This document shows positions 33,093-42,057 of a DNA stretch of 64,000 nt, piece after piece. A program made the position numbers and the translations under genes. Below the pieces are notes generated by a model, which saw only the letters and a program-made list of their open reading frames with translations, searched no databases and was not told the origin of the DNA. The first letter of the stretch is position 1, and each line of letters starts with the position of its first letter. Source of the DNA: Acidicapsa dinghuensis (lineage in GTDB: Bacteria; Acidobacteriota; Terriglobia; Terriglobales; Acidobacteriaceae); assembly GCF_025685685.1 (NCBI RefSeq), contig NZ_JAGSYH010000008.1, positions 186,001 to 250,000 on the forward strand. Reading direction: 5' to 3'.

Positions 33093-35561
33093 ATGCAGCG
33101 TGAAAATCATACCGGCTTCGCGCAGATTCTGAAGTCGTTGCGTACCGGTCTCAGCCAGGATCTTCGCTTCGCGCGTCGCCAGTTGGCTAGAAATCCCGGT
33201 TTCGCCATCACCACCATCCTCACGCTCGCGCTCGGCATCGGTGCCACTACTGCCGTCTTCAGCGTCGCCTACGGCGTCCTCATCGATCCTTTTCCTTATA
33301 AAGATGTAAATACCCTCGCCACTCCCAAGCTCTGCCAGCCTGACCAGCCCGAATGCAACTGGCGAGCATACACGCCCGAGCAGTTTCTCGAAATTGCCAG
33401 CAAAACCGACATCTTCAACGGCGTCACCGCTTCCACCGTCGGCATGGTCACGCTCACCGGTGGCCCTGAGCCAGAGCGTATCCGTGGCAACTACATCACG
33501 CCCAACACCTTCGACGTGCTCGGCGTGCATCCCGTTGCCGGCCGCGGCACCACAGAAGACGATGTACGCCCTGGCCACGAAGAAGTCGCCCTGCTCAGCT
33601 ATCGCTACTGGCAGGCGCATTACAGCGGCAGTAACGCCGTGCTGGGCCACGTGCTCGATGTCGATGGCCACCCTCGCACCATCATCGGCGTCATGCCACC
33701 GCGTTTCCTGTGGCGCGGAGCCGACGTCTACCTGCCCATCGCCATCACCAACCAATACGAGATTGAGGGCCATCGCTACTTCACCCTCGTAGGCCGCCTC
33801 AAGCCTGGAGTCACCGACGCTCAGGCTGCGGTTGAGCTCAAGCCCATCTTCGACGAATTCTCCAAAGCCGCGCCATTCCTATTCCCCAAAGACCTGCGCC
33901 TCGGCATCCTTACCTTCCCCGAGATGTTCAAGTCCAACCTCGCCAGCACGCTCTATCTGCTGCTGGGTTCAGTTTTCGTCCTCCTCTTCATCGCGTGCGT
34001 GAACGTATCGAGCCTGCTGCTCGCCCGCGCCGTCAACCGCGAACACGAATTTGTGGTCCGCGCCTCCATCGGAGCTTCGCGCGTACGGCTCGTTCGGCAG
34101 ACACTCACCGAATCACTGCTGCTCGCTCTCGCCGCGATGCCGCTAGCTCTTGGCATCGCCTACGCAGGTCTGCAGGCCATGCTGAGCATCGTCCCGCGCG
34201 ATACCATCCCCGACGAAGCCCACGTCGCGATGAATACTCCAGTGCTCATGGCCTCACTCGGCGTCGCGCTCCTCACGGTGCTGATCTTCGGCCTCGCGCC
34301 CGCATGGCACAGCGCCAACCCTCGCCTCGCTGCCGTGCTCAACAGCGTTCGCTCCGGAGGCAGCCGCGCGCAACGCCGCCTGCTCAGCGGCTTCGTCATC
34401 ACCGAGATCGCTCTTTCGCTGGCATTGCTCATGCTCGCCGGGCTCATGATTCGCTCGCTCGTTGCTGTCGAGTCCGTTCCCGTTCCCTTTCCGCCTGACC
34501 GCACGCTCATGATGGGACTGCCGCTCGACAACACACGCTATCCCACGCCCGACAGCCAGACCGGCTTCTCGCGCCAGTTGCTCGATCGCGTCCGCACATT
34601 GCCCGGCGTGCAGGACGCAACCATAGACGCAGCCTACCCATTCATGGATATCGACGCCGAGCGCGTCCAGATCCCCGGCCAGCCCGTCGACAAACGCGTC
34701 ATCTCGCTCCATCTCACCGATCCCAACTACCTCGATATCTCCGGACTGAAATTAACCGCCGGCCACTTCCTCGACGAGCGCGAAATATCAGCCAAGGCGC
34801 ACGACGCCGTGGTCAGCCAGAACTTCGTCCAGCGTTACTTCAATGGAGCAAGCCCACTCGGGCGCACCATCGCATTGCCCGAGTTCAAGGCCGATGGCAA
34901 GACCGCGCTCGGACAAACACCCTTCACCATCGTCGGCGTCGTCACTGATATGCCCTTCTTCATCGGCTTCCACGAAAACTTCCCGCACGTCTTCCTGCCC
35001 TATACCGTGGCTCCAGGCAACGCCGGCACCCTAGTCGTCTCCACCAGCCTGCCTGCGGATAGCCTGCTCAACCCCGTCCGCCAGGCCGTTTACGCCATCG
35101 ACAAAGACCAACCCATCGTAGACGCCATGAGCATGCGCCAGATGCTCGACATGTACGGCTACGCCGGCGCGCGCTTTGCCTTCGTCCTCTTCGGTACATT
35201 CGCCGGAGCAGCGCTCGTTCTCTCACTCGTCGGCATCTACGGCGTGCTCTCCTTCATCACCTCGCAGCGCACGCAGGAGATCGGCATTCGCATGGCCCTC
35301 GGCGCCTCACGCAGCGATGTCATGTGGATGGTTCTGCGCCAGGCCGCACTGCTCGCAGCCTTGGGCGTTGCCGTCGGTCTGCCGCTCGCATTCTTCGCTG
35401 GCCGCTTCGCGAAAGATCAGCTAGTACAGACCTCGCAGCACGATCCAGTCTCAATGGCAATCGCAGTCTGCATTCTGCCATTACTGGCGATCATCGGCAC
35501 ACTCATGCCCGCACGCCGCGCCGCTGCAATCGATCCGGCGCGCGCACTGCGCGCAGAGTAA
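33093..35561 (+). CDS. ABC-type permease of the acidobacterial duplicated orphan permease (ADOP) family
   Basis: An 822-residue inner-membrane protein with two FtsX/MacB permease halves. It has no ATPase domain and no ATPase gene beside it. The N-terminal LRFARRQLARNPGFAITTIL and LTLALGIGATTAVFSVAYGV are the signature start of ADOP proteins. One helix plus a large periplasmic MacB-like domain (about 45-280), three helices (about 290-420), a second periplasmic domain (about 450-680) and three further helices follow. The last part contains FITSQRTQEIGIRMALGASR, the FtsX-type coupling helix, and the protein ends PARRAAAIDPARALRAE. ATG 33093 has AAGGAG five bases upstream. Substrate unknown; efflux or lipoprotein handling is the family guess. 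Confidence 0.92.
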   Translation: MQRENHTGFAQILKSLRTGLSQDLRFARRQLARNPGFAITTILTLALGIGATTAVFSVAYGVLIDPFPYKDVNTLATPKLCQPDQPECNWRAYTPEQFLEIASKTDIFNGVTASTVGMVTLTGGPEPERIRGNYITPNTFDVLGVHPVAGRGTTEDDVRPGHEEVALLSYRYWQAHYSGSNAVLGHVLDVDGHPRTIIGVMPPRFLWRGADVYLPIAITNQYEIEGHRYFTLVGRLKPGVTDAQAAVELKPIFDEFSKAAPFLFPKDLRLGILTFPEMFKSNLASTLYLLLGSVFVLLFIACVNVSSLLLARAVNREHEFVVRASIGASRVRLVRQTLTESLLLALAAMPLALGIAYAGLQAMLSIVPRDTIPDEAHVAMNTPVLMASLGVALLTVLIFGLAPAWHSANPRLAAVLNSVRSGGSRAQRRLLSGFVITEIALSLALLMLAGLMIRSLVAVESVPVPFPPDRTLMMGLPLDNTRYPTPDSQTGFSRQLLDRVRTLPGVQDATIDAAYPFMDIDAERVQIPGQPVDKRVISLHLTDPNYLDISGLKLTAGHFLDEREISAKAHDAVVSQNFVQRYFNGASPLGRTIALPEFKADGKTALGQTPFTIVGVVTDMPFFIGFHENFPHVFLPYTVAPGNAGTLVVSTSLPADSLLNPVRQAVYAIDKDQPIVDAMSMRQMLDMYGYAGARFAFVLFGTFAGAALVLSLVGIYGVLSFITSQRTQEIGIRMALGASRSDVMWMVLRQAALLAALGVAVGLPLAFFAGRFAKDQLVQTSQHDPVSMAIAVCILPLLAIIGTLMPARRAAAIDPARALRAE

Positions 35562-35644
35562 GACGATCTCGAAATTTCTCGCAGTTCTACTGAACTACGT
35601 TCCTTCGAAGTACGTACCCCAGATCGAGGACATATCGATTCGTG

Positions 35645-37252
35645 ATGATGGTACGCACGGCACCACAGCAACTTAAACCAGTGGGGCGACAAATTAAAAA
35701 AGACACGGTTTCTCAACCCAGTGCATCCTCAAATAGCTTGATATCAGGCTTGGCTATCGTCTGCTGCGTTGCGCTTGTTCGCGTTGCTATTTACATCGTG
35801 GCGGCGCGTAACTATGGATATTTCCGCGATGAACTGTACTACCTCGCTTGCGGAGAGCATCCAGCGTGGGGATACATGGATCAGCCCCCGTTGATCGCGT
35901 GGATTGCCTGGCTGTTGGAGCATACGATCGGGGTTTCGCTCTATGCGCTGCGGCTCTTACCGATGCTGGCCGATGTAGGCTCCATCGTGTTGACCGGTCT
36001 GCTGGCCCGCAAACTAGGGAGCAAGCGCTGGGCGATGTTCCTGGCCTCGCTTGCCGTACTTGTTGCGCCAATCTACCTGACGCTTTCGCATTTGTTTACG
36101 ATGAATGCCTTCGATCCACTCTTATGGACGCTTATTGCATGGTTTCTTGTGGATCTTGTTCAAACAGGCAACGAAAGGAACTGGTTGTGGATCGGAGTTT
36201 TGACGGGCATTACGCTGCTCAATAAATACGGAGTGCTGTTTTTTGTCGCCGGCCTCCTTGTCGGCGTTGCGTTTTCGCAATTGCGCCGCAGTTTTGCACG
36301 GCCTTGGTTCTGGGCAGGCGCTGGTCTTGCCACGCTTATCGCTCTCCCAAATTTCCTTTGGCAACTTCATTGGAATTTCCCCTTCGTTCAATTAGTGAGC
36401 AGCGTACGGAAAAATGGACGCGATGTGATGCTGCCGCCGCTGCCTTATTTGGCGCAGCAGTCGGAGATGATGGGATTTGTCTCATCGCTTCTGGTGGTGT
36501 TGGCGCTGTGGTTTTTGATTTCTCCCCGGGGCAAGCGCTACGCGGTTCTTGCCGGAGGATTCCTGAGCGTTTTGGGATGCATGCTCCTGCTGAAGGGCAA
36601 GTTCTACTACGTTGCACCGGTCTATCCCGTTGTCTTCGCTCCCGGCGCAGTATTTTTTGAGCAGTTGACGGATGCGCGCGTGATTAAGTGGTTCCGGCCA
36701 GTCTATGCATTGATGATGCTCTTGGTTGGAGCGCTGATTGCACCGACTGCGATTCCTTTACTTTCAATAGAACAGTACATCGCGTACACAAGGAAGCTGG
36801 GAATTCAGCAACAGAAATTCGAGAACCAGCCGGAAAGCCAGCTCCCGCAGATTTATGCCGACATGATGGGGTGGGAAGAGCGGGTAAAGATAGTAGCGGC
36901 GTATGTTCACTCTCTGCCGCCCGAGGAGCAGAAAGTAACGGCAATTGGAGCCTCTAACTATGGCGACGCCGGGGCCGTCGATCTCTTTGGGCCGAAGTAC
37001 GGCTTGCCCAAGGCAATCAGCACCGCCAACAACTATTGGATCTGGGGTCCGCGAGACTATACAGGCCAAAGCCTGATTCTCATGGACGAGGATTCACCGG
37101 AGAAGTACGTCAAGAGTTGCAAATCTCTAGTGCTCGTTGCGCGCCCTGACAATCCTTATGCACGGCCTGATGAAAACCAGCCAATTTATCACTGCGTTGG
37201 ATTGACCCCTGACCTTCAGACGTTATGGCCAGCTCTCAAACCATGGAAATAG
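35645..37252 (+). CDS. GT39/ArnT-like membrane glycosyltransferase
   Basis: About 535 residues with 10-12 predicted membrane helices. The first periplasmic loop holds YFRDELYYLACGEHPAWGY and DQPPLIAWIAWL, the Asp-Glu catalytic motif and QPPL of the PMT_2/ArnT superfamily, which transfer sugars from polyprenyl-phosphate donors. HLFTMNAFDPLLWTLIAWF and LGLLNKYG-like ITLLNKYGVLFFVAG are also family-typical. A soluble periplasmic C-terminal domain (about 390-535) follows. GTG 35642, ATG 35645 and ATG 35648 are adjacent start options; none has a close ribosome-binding site. The acceptor (protein, lipid A or another glycan) is unknown. Confidence 0.85.
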   Translation: MMVRTAPQQLKPVGRQIKKDTVSQPSASSNSLISGLAIVCCVALVRVAIYIVAARNYGYFRDELYYLACGEHPAWGYMDQPPLIAWIAWLLEHTIGVSLYALRLLPMLADVGSIVLTGLLARKLGSKRWAMFLASLAVLVAPIYLTLSHLFTMNAFDPLLWTLIAWFLVDLVQTGNERNWLWIGVLTGITLLNKYGVLFFVAGLLVGVAFSQLRRSFARPWFWAGAGLATLIALPNFLWQLHWNFPFVQLVSSVRKNGRDVMLPPLPYLAQQSEMMGFVSSLLVVLALWFLISPRGKRYAVLAGGFLSVLGCMLLLKGKFYYVAPVYPVVFAPGAVFFEQLTDARVIKWFRPVYALMMLLVGALIAPTAIPLLSIEQYIAYTRKLGIQQQKFENQPESQLPQIYADMMGWEERVKIVAAYVHSLPPEEQKVTAIGASNYGDAGAVDLFGPKYGLPKAISTANNYWIWGPRDYTGQSLILMDEDSPEKYVKSCKSLVLVARPDNPYARPDENQPIYHCVGLTPDLQTLWPALKPWK

Positions 37253-37361
37253 ATTCGATCTCTTCTTGCGAGAGAGTTCTCGATTTAAGAGCAATCCATC
37301 TGCAGGAGAGACCAGCGAATCAGGCACTTCAATCACATGCCTTGAACGCTTTCATGCGAAG

Positions 37362-37802
37362 CTAGTTCGGCCGATTATTCGAATCCGACTTCCGCCGGAA
37401 GCGCTCATCAATCGGCTGCCGCCCTTTGAATCCCGACTCCATCGTGTGCCAGTGCTCAATCGCAGCTTCACCGCTCTTCCAGCACAGCAGCACAATCTCA
37501 TCATCAATGCGGCAAGGAAAATCCAGCAATCCGGTATCCAGATCCTTGATCTGCACACCGATCTCATCGATCTCGCTTACAAGTTCACGCGCCTGGCCCA
37601 CATGCTTTTCCATCAGCCCGCGCCGAACCGCAACGCTACCAACATCCACCTTCATCCCGCCGGTCAGTTGAATACGCCGCGACAGCGCGTTTAACTCTGA
37701 GTCAATCGCTTCGGCAGCTTCCTTGTTCTCCATCGCCCGCTTCAGCAGCGACTCAACAAGTGGCAGAATGGATTGCGCTTCATCGAGAGTAAAAGTCTTC
37801 AT
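37362..37802 (-). CDS. DUF2203 family protein
   Basis: A 146-residue soluble protein. The N-terminal KTFTLDEAQSILPLVESLLK and the C-terminal EIVLLCWKSGEAAIEHWH with GFKGRQPID are the hallmarks of the DUF2203 family, widespread in Acidobacteriota, Cyanobacteria and others with no known function. The middle is mainly helical with VDVGSVAVRRG and EIGVQIKDLDTGLLDFP. Start ATG 37802 is unambiguous. It lies between a glycosyltransferase and nadA without clear operon links. Confidence 0.88.
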   Translation of the reverse strand: MKTFTLDEAQSILPLVESLLKRAMENKEAAEAIDSELNALSRRIQLTGGMKVDVGSVAVRRGLMEKHVGQARELVSEIDEIGVQIKDLDTGLLDFPCRIDDEIVLLCWKSGEAAIEHWHTMESGFKGRQPIDERFRRKSDSNNRPN

Positions 37803-37970
37803 GAGAAAATCGCGGCCCGAGAGTATGGATCCTTACCTCAAGGATACGCCCCTCGCACCGCAAAAGAAAGCACCGCAACAGTGCTTGCGTGTTACCTGCG
37901 CATCACAATTCAGTAACACGTAAACACTGCACGGAAGATTCTCTTCGAGCGCGATCTAGTTGCGAAGAAC

Positions 37971-39131
37971 CTAGTTACGCGGACCAATCTCCAGCATGCG
38001 ATCCAGCGCAATGCGCGCCCAGTGCTTCACCGGCTTGCGCACCTGGATGCGATTGACCACATTGCCCTCGATCAGGTTCTCCAGCGCCCACGCCAGATGC
38101 TGTGGACTGATGCGATACATCGTCGTGCACAGACATCCCGCATCATCAAGCGTGATGATCTTCTTGCCCTCAGACGCAAAGCGCTTCGCCAGCCTGTTGA
38201 CCAGATGAATCTCCGTCCCGATTGCGAAGACCGAGCCCAAAGGCGCATCCTCCACAATCTGAATCAGCCGCTCCGTCGATCCCAGCGCATCGGCCTTCTG
38301 GCAAACCTCCCAGCGGCACTCCGGATGCACAATCACCTGAATGCCCGGATACTTCGCGCGCACCTGATCCACATGCCCCGGCAAAAAACGCTGATGCACC
38401 GAGCAATGGCCTTTCCAAAGAATGATCCTGCTCGCCTCGAATGCAGCTTTCGTTTGCCCACCCTGCAGCGCCCACGGATCCCACACCGTCATCTCATCGA
38501 GCGGAATACCCATCGCATAACCAGTGTTGCGGCCCAGATGTTGATCGGGCAAAAAGAAGATCCTCTGCCCACGCACAAAGGCCCACTCAAACGCCGCCCG
38601 CGCATTCGATGAAGTACACACCAGTCCGCCACGCTCACCGCAAAACGCCTTGATCGCAGCCGACGAATTCATATACGTCAGCGGCACCAGGCCATCGGTC
38701 AAGCACAGCTTTTCCAGCACTTCCCACGCAGCTTCCACCTGCGAAATCTCTGCCATATCGGCCATCGAGCAGCCGGCGTGCAGATCAGGCAGAATCACCT
38801 GCTGAATCGTGTTGCCGTTCGCGTCCTGCCGTCCAAGCAGATCGGCGCTCTCGGCCATAAAATGCACGCCGCAAAAGATCAGATAATCCGCGTCGGTCTC
38901 CGCAGCAACCTTCGAGAGTTTGTAGCTGTCGCCGGTATAGTCAGCGAAACGGATCACTTCATCGCGTTGGTAGTGATGGCCTAGCAGCAGCACGCGAGAG
39001 CCAAGCGCGACCCGCGTAGCAGCAATGCGGTCATCCATAGTGTGATCGGGCAGGTCGAGATAATTCTCTAAACTGCAAGATAGCCGGGTATCGACTTCGA
39101 TCCCGGGTACTTCCTCTAACAAAGAAGTCAC
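37971..39131 (-). CDS. nadA: Quinolinate synthase
   Basis: Condenses iminoaspartate with dihydroxyacetone phosphate to quinolinate for NAD synthesis, using a [4Fe-4S] cluster. Seen: LLLGHHYQRDEVIRFADYTGDSY near the N-terminus, three cluster cysteines in FCGVHFMAE, GGLVCTSSNA and DAGCLCTTMYR, and HPECRWEVCQ with the substrate-binding His-Glu. Start chosen as GTG 39131 (386 residues), which fits the family length. The frame is open to GTG 39230, adding 33 residues without family character. The partner L-aspartate oxidase NadB is encoded at 44992-46626, not adjacent. NadC is not in this window. Confidence 0.95.
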   Translation of the reverse strand: MTSLLEEVPGIEVDTRLSCSLENYLDLPDHTMDDRIAATRVALGSRVLLLGHHYQRDEVIRFADYTGDSYKLSKVAAETDADYLIFCGVHFMAESADLLGRQDANGNTIQQVILPDLHAGCSMADMAEISQVEAAWEVLEKLCLTDGLVPLTYMNSSAAIKAFCGERGGLVCTSSNARAAFEWAFVRGQRIFFLPDQHLGRNTGYAMGIPLDEMTVWDPWALQGGQTKAAFEASRIILWKGHCSVHQRFLPGHVDQVRAKYPGIQVIVHPECRWEVCQKADALGSTERLIQIVEDAPLGSVFAIGTEIHLVNRLAKRFASEGKKIITLDDAGCLCTTMYRISPQHLAWALENLIEGNVVNRIQVRKPVKHWARIALDRMLEIGPRN

Positions 39132-39403
39132 CGTATATTCCGCCTTCAGTTTGTGCGCCTGAGAGACACGCAAACGGGGATGTTGAAAGCAAACGGTTGC
39201 AGTGGATTCGCTGCCAAAGGCCCAACCCACGGGGATGTTGCAACCCTTTCATCATTGGACGCGAGCATCATGTGCGCCGATGCTAAAAACCAGCGCGAAC
39301 GCTCACATCCCTTCTCTCTATTGTAACGTGGATGTAGCGGTCAGCACTCGCGGACACCGTCCCTCCGCACACCTGAGCAACCTTCTCACCTTAGGAGCCG
39401 AAG

Positions 39404-39769
39404 ATGACGAACGATCGCGAACTTCTCAACGCAGCCTACGCGCACTTCAACGCACGCGAACTCGAAGACACGCTGGCCCTCATGCAACCCGATGTGCTGT
39501 GGCCCAACGGCATGGAAGGCGGCTGGGTCCACGGTCATCAGGGAGTGCGCGACTACTGGACCCGCCAATGGGCCATCCTCGATCCCCATGTCGATCCGGT
39601 CGGCTTTCAAGCCGAGCCCGACGGACGCATCGCGGTCTCAGTGCATCAGGTCGTTCACGATAAAACCGGCGCACTTCTCATGGACCTGATGATCGAACAC
39701 GTCTACCGCATCGATAACGGCCTGATTCAGAGCATGGAGATTCGCGACAAGCAACAGACGACAGAGTAG
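39404..39769 (+). CDS. SnoaL/NTF2-like small protein
   Basis: A 121-residue alpha+beta cone-fold protein: NDRELLNAAYAHFNAREL at the start, ALMQPDVLWPNGMEGG near residue 26, HGHQGVRDYWTRQWA near 43 and LMIEHVYRIDNGLI near the end are typical of SnoaL-like NTF2 proteins. Such proteins bind small hydrophobic ligands or act as isomerases or dehydratases; the substrate is not predictable. TTAGGAGCCGAAG precedes ATG 39404. It may be read together with the YdeI-like gene 64 bases downstream. Confidence 0.85.
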   Translation: MTNDRELLNAAYAHFNARELEDTLALMQPDVLWPNGMEGGWVHGHQGVRDYWTRQWAILDPHVDPVGFQAEPDGRIAVSVHQVVHDKTGALLMDLMIEHVYRIDNGLIQSMEIRDKQQTTE

Positions 39770-39833
39770 GAGCGATTCCATACCAAAGATCCTCCATCGC
39801 AGATCGCGAAGATACAAGACAGGAACACAATGT

Positions 39834-40397
39834 ATGCAAACCTTGCATTTCAAAACAGCTGTGGATTTCCGGCATTGGTTGGAGAAAAACCATGCGGAAT
39901 CAGAGGGCATATGGTTGCACATTTTCAAAAAAGATCCGCTTGAGAAACCCCTGACCTATGCTGAAGCGCTTGATCAGGCGCTTTGCTATGGCTGGATCGA
40001 TGGTCAGAAGAAGTCCTTCGACAAACTGTCATGGCTCCAGAAATTCACACCAAGACGCCCCAAAAGCGGTTGGTCGAAAATAAACACTCAACATGTGGAA
40101 CGCCTTATGAAAGCAGGAGAGATGACCCCTGCGGGGATGGAGGCGGTTGAAGCAGCAAAAGCTGATGGCCGATGGAAAACCGCCTATGCTTCATCCAGGA
40201 ATGCTAGCCCGCCGGAAGATTTTCTGAGGGAATTGAGTAAAAGTAAAAAAGCGGAGGCGTTTTTCAAGACGCTAAACAGAGCTAATGTTTATGCGATCGT
40301 TTATCGCCTCGAAACGGCAAAGAAGCCCGAAACCAGAGAAAAACGGATGCAACTGATTCTTGCCATGATGGAGCAAGGCAAATCATTTCATCCTTGA
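39834..40397 (+). CDS. YdeI/OmdA family protein
   Basis: A 187-residue soluble protein of the YdeI (bacteriocin-protection, OmpD-associated) family. Typical pieces: FRHWLEKNHAESEGIWLHIF, TYAEALDQALCYGWIDGQKK near residue 45, LQKFTPRRPKSGWSKIN near 70 and AEAFFKTLNRANVYAIVYRLE near 142. Reported phenotypes in enterics are resistance to cationic peptides, but the activity is unknown. The start ATG 39834 lies inside a run with only weak ribosome-site matches. Base composition is slightly more AT-rich than neighbours. Confidence 0.87.
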   Translation: MQTLHFKTAVDFRHWLEKNHAESEGIWLHIFKKDPLEKPLTYAEALDQALCYGWIDGQKKSFDKLSWLQKFTPRRPKSGWSKINTQHVERLMKAGEMTPAGMEAVEAAKADGRWKTAYASSRNASPPEDFLRELSKSKKAEAFFKTLNRANVYAIVYRLETAKKPETREKRMQLILAMMEQGKSFHP

Positions 40398-40595
40398 TCC
40401 TACGTTACATTTGACCCTTTCCTAACCATTTCCCATCGGGTTGCCCCCCATATCGTTAAAACCTTACTGTTACCTCATATAGCCTGAGTCTGAGCCATGC
40501 GCATGCGAGGGCTCACCCCGTTTGGTCCCCTTCACCGCCGACAGGTATCATTAGCCAAAGCCGGAATTTAGCCCGCATCAGGGCGTTAGGGATCG

Positions 40596-41255
40596 ATGGC
40601 AGCTTTGGTACCTCCTCTTCACATTCAGACCGCGAGCATCGGCATCCCCGACACGCTGTTCCTCATGCTGCTCGCCCTCGTCGTCTTCGGACCGCGCCGC
40701 CTACCGGAGATTGGCCGACAGATCGGCAAACTCATGTATGAGTTCCGCAAGGTCTCCAACGATTTCAAATACCAGATGGAAGAAGAGTTGCGCGCCGCCG
40801 AAGAAGCCGACCGCCAGAAGAAGCTGGCCGCCGAGGCCGCAGCCAGAGCCGCCGCACCGCCTGCTCCAGAGCCGGCACCTGTTGAGCCCGCGAAGCCGGA
40901 AGCTACGCAAGAACCCGAACCAACCGCCTACGGATACGCTTCCACCGCTGCCCCGGATACCGCGGAGGCTACACCATCCGTCGAAGGCGAAGTCCGTGGC
41001 GAGCCGCGCCGCTTCCCACCCGACCAGGTCCGCATTCAACCGCCCAGCACCGGCGAAACAGTCGCAGCCAACCGTCCTTTCCGGTCTACTTCAGCAGAAG
41101 CGCCAGCCGAAACCGCCGCCGAACCGGAAAATGCAACGGTAGCCGAAAGCACGGAAGCCACGGCCTCAGAAGTCTCAGCAATTACAGAATCCTCAGAAAC
41201 ACCCGCCAAAACCGGCGAATCATCAGGAATGGAGCAGCCAGCACACCATGCCTGA
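40596..41255 (+). CDS. TatA/TatB-type twin-arginine translocase subunit
   Basis: A 219-residue protein with one membrane helix (DTLFLMLLALVVFGP, about residues 17-31) followed by the amphipathic helix RRLPEIGRQIGKLMYEFRK. The FGP-x-x-LPE motif is diagnostic for TatA/TatB; the long charged helix and acidic extension are TatB-like. Residues about 80-219 are Ala/Pro/Glu-rich low complexity with no fold. It works with TatC to export folded proteins carrying twin-arginine signals (for example the product of 5928-6824). Its end overlaps tatC by 8 bases. No separate small tatA is in this window. Confidence 0.9.
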   Translation: MAALVPPLHIQTASIGIPDTLFLMLLALVVFGPRRLPEIGRQIGKLMYEFRKVSNDFKYQMEEELRAAEEADRQKKLAAEAAARAAAPPAPEPAPVEPAKPEATQEPEPTAYGYASTAAPDTAEATPSVEGEVRGEPRRFPPDQVRIQPPSTGETVAANRPFRSTSAEAPAETAAEPENATVAESTEATASEVSAITESSETPAKTGESSGMEQPAHHA

Positions 41256-42057
41256 TCTATCCAACGTGCCCGACGCGATCGATCGCGCCAAGGCAGCCAT
41301 CAGCGACCGCGCCGAACTCCCAGGTATGAGCCTCTTCGAACACCTCGACGAGCTCCGCCGCCGCCTCATTCACTCCATCATCTATCTCGCCGCCGGATAC
41401 GTCGTCGCCGTCTTCTTCGCGCCCCAGCTTTACAAAATTGTTCAGGCCCCACTCGACGCCATCCACGTCCAGCTTAATTTCACCCATCCAGCTGACCTCG
41501 TTAACCTGCGCTACATTCAGATTCCCATCGTCGCCGGAGCCATCCTCGCCGCGCCCTTCATCCTCTTCCAGGTTTGGCTCTTCATCTCACCTGGCCTCTA
41601 TCAGCGCGAAAAACGTTTCGTCGTGCCCTTCATGGCCTCGGCCATTATCCTTTTCTTCACCGGCACCTACCTCGGCTATCACTTCGTCTTTCCCGGCATG
41701 ATGAAGTTCCTCATCAGCGACCTTAGCAAGCAGCTCGGCGTTCATCCCATCATCAGCATCGAGGAATACACCAGCTTCTTCATGTCGCTCATCCTCGGGA
41801 TGGGCGCTGTCTTTGAGATGCCGGTCGTCATCTTCTTCCTGGCTATGTTCGGCATCGTCAGTCCGAAGTTTCTGTGGAAGAACTTCCGCTACGCTATCCT
41901 CGTCATCTTCATCATCGTCGAGATCATCACGCCCTCGCCCGACATCACCACGCAATTCGCCTTCGCCGTTCCCATGCTGCTGCTCTACATCATCAGTATC
42001 GGCGTAGCATGGTGGGTGCACCCTGACCGCAAACGTGTAAAGGAGCAGGCAGCATGA
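41248..42057 (+). CDS. tatC: Sec-independent protein translocase TatC
   Basis: A 269-residue polytopic membrane protein with six helices. SLFEHLDELRRRLIHSIIYL at residues about 29-48 is the N-terminal signal-binding motif, including the key Glu of LDEL. Further family segments: PFILFQVWLFISPGLYQREKR near 100, FFTGTYLGYHFVFPGMMKFL near 132 and ITPSPDITTQFAFAVPMLLLY near 228. The protein is the receptor for twin-arginine signals. It overlaps the upstream tatB-like gene by 8 bases and the downstream glutaminyl-cyclase-like gene by 4 (ATGA). The order is probably one transcript. Confidence 0.95.
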   Translation: MPDLSNVPDAIDRAKAAISDRAELPGMSLFEHLDELRRRLIHSIIYLAAGYVVAVFFAPQLYKIVQAPLDAIHVQLNFTHPADLVNLRYIQIPIVAGAILAAPFILFQVWLFISPGLYQREKRFVVPFMASAIILFFTGTYLGYHFVFPGMMKFLISDLSKQLGVHPIISIEEYTSFFMSLILGMGAVFEMPVVIFFLAMFGIVSPKFLWKNFRYAILVIFIIVEIITPSPDITTQFAFAVPMLLLYIISIGVAWWVHPDRKRVKEQAA